Source: Sipunculus nudus
Lineage: Eukaryota; Annelida; Sipuncula; Golfingiida; Sipunculidae
NCBI GenBank assembly: GCA_026874595.1
Contig: CM049315.1
Coordinates: forward strand, 77,474,401 to 77,538,400
Direction of reading: 5' to 3'
DNA: 64,000 bases
A program made the position numbers and the translations under genes. Shown here piece by piece: positions 11,602 through 22,080 of the stretch. The notes under the pieces are model-generated. The model worked only from the letters and a program-made list of their open reading frames with translations. It was not told the DNA's origin and made no database searches. Numbering within the stretch: the stretch's first letter is position 1; each line of letters begins with the position of its first letter.

Positions 11602-11765
11602 TTATAGTTATTTGTTAACAAAAAAACACTGACTTCTTTATTCATTCCCTCAGACATTTCCCGCTGCCTAGTGTTACAGAATCTGATGGGTTTTTTTATC
11701 TCCATTATAAAATTTGTGTTCATCACGCATACGTGATCTGTTTATATTAGGTTCCGTAACAATAT

Positions 11766-12170
11766 CCCTACCGTGCAGCGTATATATATGAGAAAGGTCT
11801 GTGCATAATTTTGCACTTATTGTGGCAGTTAGCATTCTGTATATATACCCGGTGATAACGCTGTGAAACATTTTCTTCAGTATATATAAGCAGCGAATTA
11901 TTTCTTTAATTATATTATACCCTTGAAACAGGATATTTTCCCATGCATTTCATTTTGTAACATATAATTTATATACAACTATAGCCCTCTTTTTAATGAA
12001 CATGGATTGGACACTGCGGCAATTTTCCGTTATTTGTTACCTTTATCAAATAACATGCAATTAACAAATTTGACTTATAGGTCTTATAAAGTATATGCAT
12101 ACGAACTGTCGATTTTGCTTTTGATATTTTTTTTTTGGTAAAGATGAAGATTACTTAATATGATTGGGCC

Positions 12171-12173
<3 letters not shown>
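11766..12173. other. non-coding, nothing recognised
   Basis: AT-rich and without a recurring repeat. Confidence 0.4.
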
Positions 12174-12224
<51 letters not shown>

Positions 12225-12259
12225 TATATATATATATGTATCTATATATATATGTATCT
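12174..12259. repeat. (AT)n microsatellite
   Basis: AT tract with GT and TC interruptions in its distal part. Confidence 0.97.
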
Positions 12260-12559
12260 GTGTGCATGTGAGTGTGTGTTCTACATATGTCTGTCTATTT
12301 ATGTATTATACATGTTCCGCTACAGTCCCCTGCTGCAGGCCATGCCTTTTTACTTCGTTGATTGCATTAATCCATAGAATTTCCTATAATTCCCTAATGT
12401 TCATCCTTGTCTCGCTCAGGGCTTTCCGTGGCTCCATTTGGAAACATTCAACACCCAAATCTATTCTCCATCTTGTTCTTTAATACTAAAAGGTGTGTAC
12501 TATTTTTACGCGGAATGATACACATCAGAGCACCGCTCATTAATTTGAGGAGGCCCGCG

Positions 12560-12694
12560 CAATGATTTCATCCTGAGGAGCGACTCACGTGCAATACGAC
12601 GCAGAATATTTGATTGGTCGATTTCAATATTGCCATATTGAGAAGAAGACCCGCTGCTGAGTCGAGCTCGCTGCCTTGTGCGTGCGTTTTTAAA
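12560..12694 (+). promoter_or_regulatory. possible CpG-rich promoter / 5' UTR
   Basis: A locally GC- and CpG-rich patch in AT-rich surroundings. It has an E-box CACGTG (12586-12591) and an inverted CCAAT box (ATTGG, 12613-12617), and lies directly before a well-placed ATG. No TATA box is seen. This is inference from composition and motifs only. Confidence 0.3.
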
Positions 12695-12784
12695 ATGGCG
12701 TCAGGCGCTATAAATATGGATTTACAAGTTAGCGCTGGTGAGGTCATCTCTAAAATTACCGAAGCAATTTCTATGAGGAAAATC
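12695..12784 (+). CDS. possible first coding exon, unknown protein
   Basis: I do not recognise the protein. The ATG at 12695 sits in an AAAATGG context and opens a 30-codon stretch beginning MASGAINMDLQVSAGEVISK. It ends in phase 0 at a strong splice-donor-like GTAAGA (12785-12790). Read through, the frame stays open to 12865, so the donor is inferred, not forced. The segment is not repeated in the window and is more GC-rich than its surroundings, with a promoter-like patch just upstream. The predicted peptide looks like a short amphipathic N-terminus with no signal peptide or membrane segment. It could be a chance frame. Confidence 0.33.
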
Positions 12785-12790
12785 GTAAGA

Positions 12791-13868
12791 ACTTTACAAA
12801 GCCAATGCAAGCACGGTCGTGGCTGCGAATCAAGTTCTTTCTACTGTAACAAATCACTCACGTGATGGACTATTTTTTTGCCGCTCACTTATTGCCGCCT
12901 GGGGAACTGACGTTGCCTAATTACACCTAGCTTGTATCACTACACCAGCTGGCGTCTAATGCAGATAACATGTACTTTGTGGCCAGAAGTATCCCAAAGG
13001 GTTCAATTAAGAAATGAGTCGCTGCTGCATGCTTATTGGGGTTACTTAGGGTGTGTTGAAGTTAAACGTGACTCATGTAGCTCGACAATAAATGGACCAG
13101 CGCCATCAGAAATAGACCTTGAGTTTGCTAATAAATGGATTACACTGTGTTCAATCCGCGCCACGCCCCACTCACTCGATAATTATCCGCTCCGCTGATC
13201 TTGAAGGAGGGGTGAACGGTTCTCGGGTAAAGCATACTCCTGCCTTTTCATGGGCACTGAGGTCTTTAATGTGGCGGGAAAGTGTTCCTGGGATTTTTTC
13301 CCTGAGATGCGAAGCTCGTGTCCTTTCTGTCAATAACTCGGTGATTTGAGCACGCGATCAGGGTGTTAATCACGGTAAACTCGATCATGGTTAGGCCCGT
13401 ACACGATGTGACATCAATGATCACGCACGTCAGCCGTGATTGACAGCTCTCTCCATATCTCTGTGTCTCCAGATCTCTCTGTCGCTCTTGTCTTCCTATA
13501 CATATATATAAGTAGACGAATAAATAGATGGATAAATAAGAAAATAAAATAATAAAGATATAAATTGATCAAGCTAGATGCATTGTACACACTCACGCAC
13601 ATACTCAAATTAGTTACATGTGACTTATGCGTGTTATCAACATTTCAGTTTTTAAGTATAAAAATTACTATAATAAAAATGAAAACAAAAAAAATTAACA
13701 TGAATAAAGTAAATATAAAAAAGTACACGCACACACACACACACACACATATATATATTTATATATATACCGATAGTATATATATGTTTGTAGAACAAAT
13801 CCAATAGTGCTCTATTAGCGGGATGCTAAGAGCTGGTACATAGTGATTATTTACGAAAATCTTCAGTT
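12791..13868. other. non-coding (possible intron)
   Basis: No repeat family recognised. A (CA)n/(TA)n simple repeat lies at about 13726-13769. If the exon call at 12695 is right, this is intron. Confidence 0.35.
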
Positions 13869-14231
13869 GCACATTAACACGTGTTTTCATGCATTTGCAA
13901 TCTTCAGATGTGATCTGTCAATAATGTACAGAAGGATCAAAACATCCCCTATTCAACTAGCTGGCGGGTTCTTAAAAGCGCACCCCTGAGAAAGCTCCGC
14001 AATGGAATTTGTAATCTCTGCCTGGAAGAAAATGTACAAATAATAACATCCCCGAAGTCACAAAGGCTGAACAAAAGATCAGAAATCATTTCGAAATGCA
14101 GGCATAATCCTGATCCCCGAACATTTCCACCTGACCATGGCTGTGTGCGTCAATGCATAATTACATAACCGCACCAACCGCTGACAGATCAAATCTGATT
14201 GCAGAAGCATGAAAACACGTGTTAATGTGTG
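13869..14231. mobile_element. MITE with ~50-bp terminal inverted repeats
   Basis: Left end CACATTAACACGTGTTTTCA (from 13869) is matched by the reverse complement of the right end (14182-14231). The match continues through ATGC(A/T)T(T/C)TGCAAT and TGATCTGTCA. About 260 bp lie between the arms, with no coding. No clear target-site duplication was found, so the superfamily is not assigned. Confidence 0.72.
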
Positions 14232-14255
14232 ACTGAACATTTTAGTTATAATAAT

Positions 14256-14258
<3 letters not shown>

Positions 14259-14301
<43 letters not shown>

Positions 14302-14314
14302 ATATATATATATA
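14259..14314. repeat. (AT)n microsatellite
   Basis: AT tract with one TTTA interruption, about 30 bp beyond the MITE. Confidence 0.97.
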
Positions 14315-14518
14315 CATTGAATCATTACAAATAGAATATAAATATATATTTAAATCCATCTGCATTCTTGTACATTTACCCTGGGTCAGCCTGTATTTCT
14401 GCAGCTTTCCGTGAGTCTGTTGTTCAATATTCATGAACTGTCATTGCCCTGAATGCATCTCATCGGAACGTGTGGAAAGAACGCGAACAGGATCCGCGAG
14501 TGAAACAGCGAGAAAAAA

Positions 14519-14629
14519 ATGAGTGGCAATGCGAGAGAGAATATGCGCTATGGTTCCCGAGAATCTCAAGCCGGGAAAGCTCGCGTGAATCAGCCGGTGA
14601 AATTAACAACCGAGCTGGATACTGGGAAG
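14519..14629 (+). CDS. possible small first exon, unknown protein
   Basis: I do not recognise the product. The ATG at 14519 follows an in-frame stop at 14501 and opens 37 codons beginning MSGNARENMRYGSRESQAGK, ending at TAA 14630. The stretch is CpG-rich in an AT-rich region. A donor-like GTAAAA lies at the end of the frame (14629), and a stronger GTAAGTA lies at 14641-14647. It may therefore be a first exon with coding or 5' UTR function. A different frame across the same DNA is open for 138 codons (14470-14886) but starts at GTG and runs past both donors. The evidence is weak and chance is possible. Confidence 0.27.
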
Positions 14630-14647
14630 TAAAAATAATCGTAAGTA

Positions 14648-15130
14648 CTCTAAAAAAAGCTTATTGGAAAATTGTCATTCTCACAACAGCGGCTGAAGAG
14701 TGGGGAAAAAATAAGACTGCCCTTGTAAAACAGAATGTAAATGACATGCACGAGCAGATAATTGTAGAGCGTCACCATGGTGACGCAGGGAGAGATGTCG
14801 TAACTCCATATGCGCATGCACAGCCCGAGTATGGGATAATTAGGGTAATAAATAGAGTGTCCCACAGATTGACAAACAGCACATAGGGCTGCACGTTGAA
14901 AACGGCAAGTCATTCCACAGCACGGCTTCACGAACCAAGATGGCTGCCCCTCATGCAGAATCCAAACCAAATAACCTCTTTAGGTCATTTTGCTCTTTCT
15001 AGTTTGTGATCTGATGCATTTTTCAAGAACACCGTCACATTTACACAAACATAACCGGTTTTTTTTTCCAAAGCCTGCTTGCAGTTTCATATACCTCAGA
15101 CTTTATAATTAAAGTTTTCTCATGGAGAAT
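14648..15130. other. non-coding, nothing recognised
   Basis: No recurring repeat. The 3' part of the open frame noted for 14470-14886 lies here without other support. Confidence 0.35.
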
Positions 15131-15690
15131 ACTATAGTGACCGTGTGCATGCCGACAGGACCGGCCCACCCCCTGGTTGTCTAGTCCATCACTACAGCGG
15201 GCCAGTCCTGGTCCGGTCCTGAAGCTGTATGCTGTCCGGTACTAAGGGTCCGGTCCATTTATTTAATTATTGAAAATTGAGATAAAACATATGCAAGATA
15301 AAAAAATTATATACGCTGATCGACGAGAAAAATATAATAATATTTACTATAAACGAGTAAATAATCCAGCTGACCCCACCAACCCCTTTTGTAGATCCTG
15401 GAATTCTATTTCTAAACAAGCTAGAACATATTGCTCGAAACAAAATTTCTGCAATTGGGTCTGGTACATTTATTTTTGTTAAGGAGACTTTACTAACAAA
15501 CTGCCTACAAACACAAGCAAACTGTTCAAAACAAAGGCTTCAGGTTGAAACCTACCATAAGAAAAAAATCAGCATAGCACGAACCATTAAATGTCACAAG
15601 CGCGGTCCAGACCGCTCCGGTCCAGCCCAAAATGGTGGACCGGACCGACCCAAGCTGCATGTGTGGTCCGTATGCACTTCTGGAGAATAC
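15131..15690. mobile_element. possible non-autonomous hAT-like element
   Basis: Two clusters of GGACCGG/CGGTCC motifs (15150-15262 and 15598-15675) face each other across about 330 bp. The outer part of the left cluster contains, on the minus strand, CAGGGGGTGGGCC, which resembles a hAT terminus. hAT elements often have short subterminal transposase-binding repeats. The right terminus and an 8-bp duplication are not clear. Confidence 0.33.
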
Positions 15691-16208
15691 AATGCATACC
15701 ACCTTTGAATAAAATATCTGCTGCTTGAAGTCTAATGAAAAGTTCAGCATATATACATGTGCTTATACAGACTTCTTTTTTTGTATGAGGTGTCTTTAAG
15801 AATATATATTTGTCACGGGACATATACTTAGTATTTTACTGAATGCTAGATATATGTTGTCACATATGGTTAAATTTATTTAATTATAATGTGCAAAATT
15901 TGTTGACCATATTTATTTCATTTTTCATCTTATTTATTTCATCTTTTGAAATGAGCACTCACTCTATTTTCATGAGATAGCTCTCTACAGCGCATTTTCA
16001 AATAAGATATTTTTTTGTAATTTAAAATCCACAATACAACAACATCAATGCAAATAATATTAACTTCATACCTTTATAAGGTTCAGCAAATCAAATTGAT
16101 ATGCCGATTGGCATATTGCCTTAAAGGGCTTAACTGTCTGAGAAATACTATTGCAAAGTAAATTTTCTTGAACCTTAATTGCTAGTTTGAAGTAGTCTAT
16201 AATCTCTG
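15691..16208. other. non-coding, nothing recognised
   Basis: AT-rich, no gene or repeat family. Confidence 0.4.
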
Positions 16209-16493
16209 TTATTACCTCCGCTAGGAGGATATGCTTTCATTCCCGTTTGTGTGTTTGTTCAAAATTAACATAACTCATTTAATCAAGATAGGAATCCCAG
16301 GGCTTTTCGGGAATAGGCCTATAAATTACGAATCGATTAGATTTTGGTGTGGACCCAGATCATAATCCCGATCCGGGAACGTCACCAAGGAACTTTCGCA
16401 AATGTGCAGTCATTTATGCACGAATAAACCTGGGAATAAGGACCGAATAAGTGAATGGCGGAGGCTTGCATCCATAAGAATGCAGATTTCTAG
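16209..16493 (+). mobile_element. Helitron-like family A, copy 3
   Basis: Nearly complete plus-strand copy. The head is TTATTACCTCCGCTAGGAGG, followed by a GTGTGTTTGTTC stretch. Next are TCGATTAGATTTTGGTGTGG, ACGTCACCAAGGAA, and CTGGGAATAAGGACCGAATA. It ends GCGGAGGCTTGCATCC, a hairpin relic, and GCAGATTTCTAG|T. Confidence 0.78.
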
Positions 16494-17179
16494 TTTTTAT
16501 GTGTTGTTGTTTTCTGAATCTTTAACTAGCATTTTTGTGATATGTCAGTCTTATTTAGATACAGACATGTATACGGAGTTTATATTTAATACGTATATAT
16601 TCTGGTAAATACTGCATGACGCACACGCAAAAACGTAACTTTTCATTCTTGTCCCCGCGCCGACAGTTGACCCACTGTTTACTTTCACGTGTCATATGCC
16701 CTCAACGTCCCTCAGTGTCATTGTGTCGTTACCCATAACAACGTCGGGTTGCCCAGGACGACCTATCAATCTCCCATGACGACCACTAGTCTTGGTGACC
16801 CACCTAGTCCGTGCACAGGGAGTTTTATTTAAATTGAGGATAAAATTGTTCCACGTAACTGCTCATGTGTTCAAGCAGCTTATCAGTGATAACTGATTTC
16901 TGATGCAACAAAATATAGAAAGAAATCAAAGATCGCATACCTCTGCCAACGCTTGTATCGACATCAAGATGCGCCAAAGAGTGTTAGCAATAGAGCATAG
17001 GCACTGCGCGTAAAGCTTTGTCATGCTTGTTCTGGTTTTAATAAGCGAATTCAGAAACATGCAAGAGACTTATACAGGGACCATCCCTGGTGATTTGAAA
17101 TATAACAAATATGATTTTATGTTCCTCGATTTAAACGGACGTCGGTACCAGTGTAAGTGGTCAACGACGAGTGTCGCCA
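16494..17179. other. non-coding, nothing recognised
   Basis: No supported gene. A short frame beginning at 17023 runs into the repeat that follows. Confidence 0.4.
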
Positions 17180-17325
17180 GTGGGATGGGAACATTGTCAA
17201 CATCAATGTCGAGGAAAATATTTTTGTATTTGAAGCTGGGAAAATGGAACGCGTACGGTAAGTGAATAAAACAGGGTCTTGGGAGCATCGCGGAGGCTTG
17301 CATTCCCTAGAATGCAGATCTCTAG
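17180..17325 (+). mobile_element. Helitron-like family A, copy 4 (3' part)
   Basis: Only the distal half is recognisable: GAGGAAAATATTT, GCTGGGAAAATGGAACG, TAAGTGAAT, GCGGAGGCTTGCATTCCC, then the hairpin GCATTC-CCTA-GAATGC and CAGATCTCTAG|T. The terminus is intact. Confidence 0.68.
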
Positions 17326-17479
17326 TTCCTGGTGTGAGATGGGAAAGGTCTACTGCGGTATATAACTCCCAGTTACATACGGATTACATCAGACTTATTG
17401 GCAGAGTAATTAGACAAATCTGCTATTAATCACATAACCCATGAAGAGTGATATACGGCCAAAATTTAGAAAAAATAAA

Positions 17480-17625
17480 GGGGAATTAAAAGTGCCTATT
17501 CCGAAATATGATATATAATAACTGAAGATATAACCAATTGAACCTTTATAAAACAGACCAGAAAACGCCAATCCCATCACACACTGTTCGTTTAGTTTAT
17601 ATCCACGTGATTGTAACATGTGGGG
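17480..17625 (+). repeat. interspersed repeat F, copy 2
   Basis: Diverged counterpart of 3955-4120; see that entry. Confidence 0.35.
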
Positions 17626-18241
17626 CCCACCAAAATAACCCAAAACATTCTACAAGCCATCTGGCGGCATGTCAGACGAACCAGAGTTTCAACACATGAC
17701 CAACCAACCAGCTTCGGTTACATGTTTTCCCCCACCTGTCAATATTGCTGTGTTTACTAACAACTTGTAGATATACGAACTCGTACATTCGTCCCAGAGA
17801 CGTTAAAAAACCTTTTCTTAACAGAAGTTACCTAAAGTCCACTAATATGTACGCTGAATAAGCCTTAAAATCACATACGTTAAATAGTAAAGCCAGTTGA
17901 ATAGCTAGGTTTAAGTAATATTATTAGTTATAATGAGAGGTTTTTCGCTCACGGGGGTGTTATTCTGGCAGCGTGCCAACTTGATTCCCTTACCGTAATA
18001 TCTGTCACAAAACATGATAATCGACATATTCATTACAAAGTTTAACCGTTTGAAATCCAGGCATTTTTTATTTGGTCAAACATTGTTATATAAGGTTTTA
18101 CCAGACCCCTGCAGGGCCACTGGATGACGAAATCAAGTCAATACCAGTTTGTTTACACCCGGTGATCTGGCAGTGATGTGGCGCCATCACGTGATCGTAT
18201 AATAAACTAGATCTCCAAACCGCTTCAACTGAAATCACTGC
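17626..18241. other. non-coding, nothing recognised
   Basis: No gene or recurring repeat recognised. Confidence 0.4.
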
Positions 18242-18299
18242 GATAACCACGTGAGATAACCACGTGAGATAACCACGCGAGATAACCTCGTGAGATAAT
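18242..18299. repeat. 13-bp tandem repeat (x4.4)
   Basis: Unit GATAACCACGTGA. The first two copies carry the E-box CACGTG and later copies are mutated (CACGCG, CTCGTG). Confidence 0.95.
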
Positions 18300-19905
18300 A
18301 TGAAACCGAAAATAAATAAAACATCAACCGTGACTCGTCCTTTTTAGGGTTTGCGGTTATTCAAGGAAGATCTGCAGAGAATTCTAAATTCTTTAAGCCT
18401 AATAATGACACTTTTTATTCCCTCTAAAGCCAAACCCGGAGAAGAGGTCAGCTAGCACTACGGGCAGTCCCTACTAGTAGGCTGTTTGACGTAGTCAAGA
18501 ACATCCAAGAGGGGGAGGTTGACCATGCAAGATATCAAAAGACCTTTGCCCATGTAAGGTGTATCCGATATTAAGTTGGTGAATTGGTCATACCTAAATG
18601 CGTTTACCCTTAAGTGTTGTTATCGTGTTAGTGACGACAAAATTAACTAGAAAGCACTCACAGAGCACATGCTACCGCCTGTATACGTACCCATGCAAGT
18701 ACACCCGGTTATATGACATGAAATAGTATATGGCCTTTTAGACAAAAAAGTACAACCCTATCAAAATAGTGTGCCATTTAAACCACCGTATTATCATTAT
18801 TTATTCAATTTATATAATATGGATTTATTTTACATATATGTTTATTGTCCCGCATCTAAACAGGGTCTATAAATAAGTTTGGAATAGTTCCTAGTAAGCT
18901 GAGATAAAATTTTATTCGATAACAGTGTCCCACACAGACCGAAATTATTAATATGCAAGGATTAACCTAAGGATTAATTAAGTTTGGTTTATCGTATAAA
19001 CTTTATCTCTTCATTATTTATCTTCTGAGTATAAAGTATAATCTATTTATCCAAAATGGTTTCGGAGTTTTGTCACCATTTGAATTTTATATTTATATTT
19101 ATATTTTATATGTTAAAATATATTTATAAATTAAACATTGTGATAACTGCTTGTTGTAGATATCTATTTATTTATCGGTTGTATCTAATAAATCGATGTA
19201 ACTGTAAAAGATATGTAAACATGACCCTATCGTTTTTTTTTAAAATTTATTTTGTGCCTTTTTTGCCCTGGCCTTTGCAAAGACAATACTCTCCGGCAAT
19301 GACCCTTGCAGCCAAAACTACATTTACCCTCGGCATCATCTTTGTGATAACCTGAAAAAAGGGAGTACTGGCCGACTTCCCTTGCTGCTCTCATCACCAG
19401 GACGCCAACAATTCTGTACGAATGATAAGTAGAGGGCTCATCAATAAGACACATCTCCGAAACAAACTGTAACAAGATGTGTTATTGTGGTGATAGTGCA
19501 TGATTGTGATTGAGATCAAATGCGTCTGAGAGAGTGTTTGCTACATATATATTAGACATGCTATACATATATTCTATTGTCAAAATGTATATGCATGGTA
19601 ACCTTTTCGCAACAGCTGTTATATTACTCTTTGGTAAAAAGCGAACATTATTAAACTCTTAACATCACACGAATGCAATGTAGACTAATTAAGAACTATG
19701 TGTAAAAAGTTGGGAAATAGGGTATTGTAACACTGAATGCACATCTATGTAGTTTTGATGATAACATTATTGATGTAAGGCTGTGATAGTGATGCATGTT
19801 TCAATAAACACATTTAATTTCTGAGAAATGTTTGTCTGAGTACAAAATTCATCATGATAATAAAACAATAACGTATTACTAACAACAACTAAAATCCATT
19901 ATAGG
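18300..19905. other. non-coding, nothing recognised
   Basis: 1.6 kb of AT-rich DNA without a supported gene or repeat family. Confidence 0.4.
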
Positions 19906-19908
19906 GCC

Positions 19909-20031
19909 AAGCCCATGTGCAGATGGGCCAGAAAGTGCATGGTATCAAATCCGTTATTGGGCTGCCCATCTGCAGATAGGCAGCCAAATAACGGATCCTC
20001 ATATGAGCCAAGCCCATCGGAAGATGGGCCA
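19909..20031. repeat. cluster of three hairpins
   Basis: Three successive stem-loops: GCCCAT/ATGGGC (19911-19928), a 16-bp stem CCGTTATTGGGCTGCC pairing with 19979-19994 (one mismatch), and GCCCAT/ATGGGC (20012-20029). The outer two are variants of one motif, AAGCCCAT(N6)ATGGGCC. Function unknown; possibly the core of a foldback element. Confidence 0.8.
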
Positions 20032-20080
20032 GATCCGCAAACGGGCTCCAACAAATATAAATCTCATTTATTTAAAAATA

Positions 20081-20205
20081 ACTAATACGAAACACTCTCC
20101 ATGGCCCGGATGTTTGCTCTCGGTAGTCGGTTAGGGTGGAGGAAACCGGAGGACCCGGATAAAACCACCGACCTTGGACGGGCAATTACAACCCACTCTC
20201 ATAAC
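20081..20205 (-). mobile_element. SINE, 3' part (minus)
   Basis: Reverse complement of the body and tail of the SINE at 21600-21790. Shared blocks are GAGAGTGGG, CGTCCAAGGTCGGTGGTTTT, CTCCGGTTTCCTCCACC, CTACCGAG, GCCATGGAG and ATTAGTTAT. The tRNA-like head is missing. Confidence 0.72.
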
Positions 20206-20251
20206 CACACCGTTTTACCGCTCAGCTGTCCAGGCCCATGTTCCCTGATTC

Positions 20252-20304
20252 ATTCGTGCAAACGTAAGTGTATATTTACATTCCTTAGAATGCAGATTTT
20301 TAGG
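20252..20304 (+). mobile_element. Helitron-like family A, tail fragment
   Basis: ACATTCCTTAGAATGCAGATTTTTAG keeps the hairpin and the spacing but has TTAG instead of CTAG. Directly downstream of the SINE fragment. Quoted pieces: ACATTCCTTAGAATGC and AGATTTTTAG. Confidence 0.4.
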
Positions 20305-21589
20305 TCCCCTTTTTCATAAAACTAAATTATTTGCATACTGAATGACGCTGTGAACATGACATATGACGACTTAACTTTCACACGCTTAAAGGTTTTATAG
20401 TGTCTTTTTCTCAGGTTTATACTTAGACTTACATGGCCTTTGAGCAAGCCATGCAGGTTACAATTAAAGATAAACAACAGTTCAAAGGCCCGTTATCACC
20501 ACTAAGTTATTCTTTTTTATAAGCTGATGACAGATCTATAAGTTACTGGAAATATTTCAATTTGGAGAAATAAACAGCAGATTGGAGTTCAGGAAGCCGA
20601 TTAAAGCGTCATCTGCCGATCATTAAAAGAACTAATTCATCAACTCAAACTAAACGCAATATTTCATCTAACAGGCCGGGCTTGATGTTTCCTTGTTCAC
20701 CTGCAATTGGGGTTTGTTTCTTTATATGAGGTATCAAAGCTACTATTTTTCATAGAATTTAGTGTACTTAGTCTGAAAAAAACAAAATAACTTATATACT
20801 ACATATACATTTAACTTTCGTCCGATATACAACCATGAGAAATTAGTATTTCCACTTATTCAACAAAAAGATACACTGAAAGGCACTCCAGTATTTACCT
20901 TTGTGTGAATTTCGCGAAATTTTGCTGAATTAATCTTGTGCAAGTTTATCTTTTATTTTGAAATTGAATAAGACGGTTGACTCTCAGAGCCATCTGGTGA
21001 CAGACGATGAAGGTATTTTGATTTTTCAGCCTTACAATGAAGTTAACTAGAACATTGTTTAACGTGCCGCGCGTATCCACGTACGCTAAAAATGTTTGAC
21101 CGCAACACTTTGGGTGAATAATAATCAGTAATAATAATTCTTTGATATTTGATTTTATGTTTCTTTTTTTTTTTTGCAAATTGATAAAGTTTGACTTATT
21201 AGGGGCTATATAGAGTAACAGATTCACTTTACCCTGTAGGTAACGTATCATCTCTGAAAACTCTTTTACGACCATTTTAAAATCAATAATGTACATTTTA
21301 CGTACTGGAGATACAAAACATATAGAAAAGATAAATAAATGATTGTTTACCTTGTATTTAATGAAGTTACATAATCATTGTCTTTCGAGATCACTAAATA
21401 ACTATCTGGCGTACATCTGTTTTGATTCAAAGTAAACTATTTCAACAGGACATGAAAAAATTAAGAAACGATGAATGTTCAAAGCCAAATATTTGTCTCT
21501 TGTTTTCCAGTTTTATGAATTCTTTACCCTACCTACCAGCTTTGTGACCGCAGCCACGGGTAATACGGGGTATTATGCCCGGCTGGGGC
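20305..21589. other. non-coding, nothing recognised
   Basis: AT-rich. A 116-codon minus frame at 20946-21296 has low-complexity composition and no family resemblance. Confidence 0.35.
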
Positions 21590-21790
21590 AATACATGCAT
21601 GGGGTAATACGCCCGGCTCTCCCCGCTGCCGACCCGGGTTCGATCCCCGGCGTGTCTATGAGAGTGGGAAGAAGTTGACCGTCCAATGCCGGTGGTTTTC
21701 TCTGGGTTCTCCGGTTTCCTCCACCTCTCCACAGTCTACCGAGCACCACAATCTGAGCCATGGAGGGTGCCTGCGATTAGTTATAATAAC
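21590..21790 (+). mobile_element. tRNA-derived SINE (plus)
   Basis: Contains a pol III B box, GGTTCGATCCC (21637-21647), in a tRNA-like head. The body is GAGAGTGGGAAGAAG, CCGTCCAATGCCGGTGGTTT, and TCTCCGGTTTCCTCCACC, a conserved central block widely seen in invertebrate SINEs. It ends GCCATGGAGGGTGCCTGCGA then ATTAGTTAT. The A box is not clear. A shortened opposite-strand copy is at 20081-20205. Apparent reading frames on the minus strand are shadows of this repeat. Confidence 0.75.
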
Positions 21791-21920
21791 TATTTGTACA
21801 ATCCATGTAAAATAAATAAGTTTATATATAATGAGATATTTAAAGATGGATGTTATTACATTATGGATTATGAGATTTTGAGGAACAGCACGTTTTTAAC
21901 ACCTATTTAAGAACTTATAT

Positions 21921-22072
21921 CAGGGTTAGGTTCAAATACAACTCGGCGCATTTAAAATTTGATACAAGACAGCATCTGTATTTGAAAATCAAATGTTTCA
22001 TACTCGCATTTAAATGCAAATGCAAATAAACCATTTTCAAACGTATTTCAATTGAATTTGAACCCAACCCTG
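21921..22072. mobile_element. hAT-like MITE (152 bp)
   Basis: Terminal inverted repeats CAGGGTTAGGTTCAAATACA and its partner CAGGGTTGGGTTCAAATTCA (right end, reverse complement). Flanked by imperfect 8-bp duplications ACTTATAT (21913-21920) and ACTTTTTT (22073-22080). CAGGG termini with an 8-bp duplication fit the hAT superfamily. Confidence 0.72.
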
Positions 22073-22080
22073 ACTTTTTT

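Larger units (their letters stand above)
10950..11761 (+). mobile_element. solo LTR, copy 3 (~812 bp)
   Basis: Plus-strand copy of the LTR family. It starts (T)GTTACAGGTGC with the first base changed and ends GGTTCCGTAACA. It is flanked by ATAT on both sides, which is uninformative inside an AT tract. It keeps the best promoter of the four: TATATAAAGG at 11231-11240. It also has AATAAA at 11596-11601, upstream of GTTAACAAAAAAACACTGAC, the block shared with the other copies. No internal retrotransposon genes follow. Confidence 0.82.

Noticed and set aside
17053-17258. Internal exon flanked by AG and GTAAGTG with a protein-like frame
   Set aside because: The 3' half and the donor-like site align with the Helitron-like repeat (GAGGAAAATATTT, CTGGGAAAATGG, TAAGTGAAT), so the open frame is a by-product of the repeat.
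21590-21670. A functional tRNA gene
   Set aside because: Only a B box is clear. There is no acceptor stem or A box, and a SINE body follows.
21573-21761. Minus-strand protein over the SINE
   Set aside because: Two overlapping frames are open only because the SINE body is GC-rich. Both vanish in the other SINE copy.
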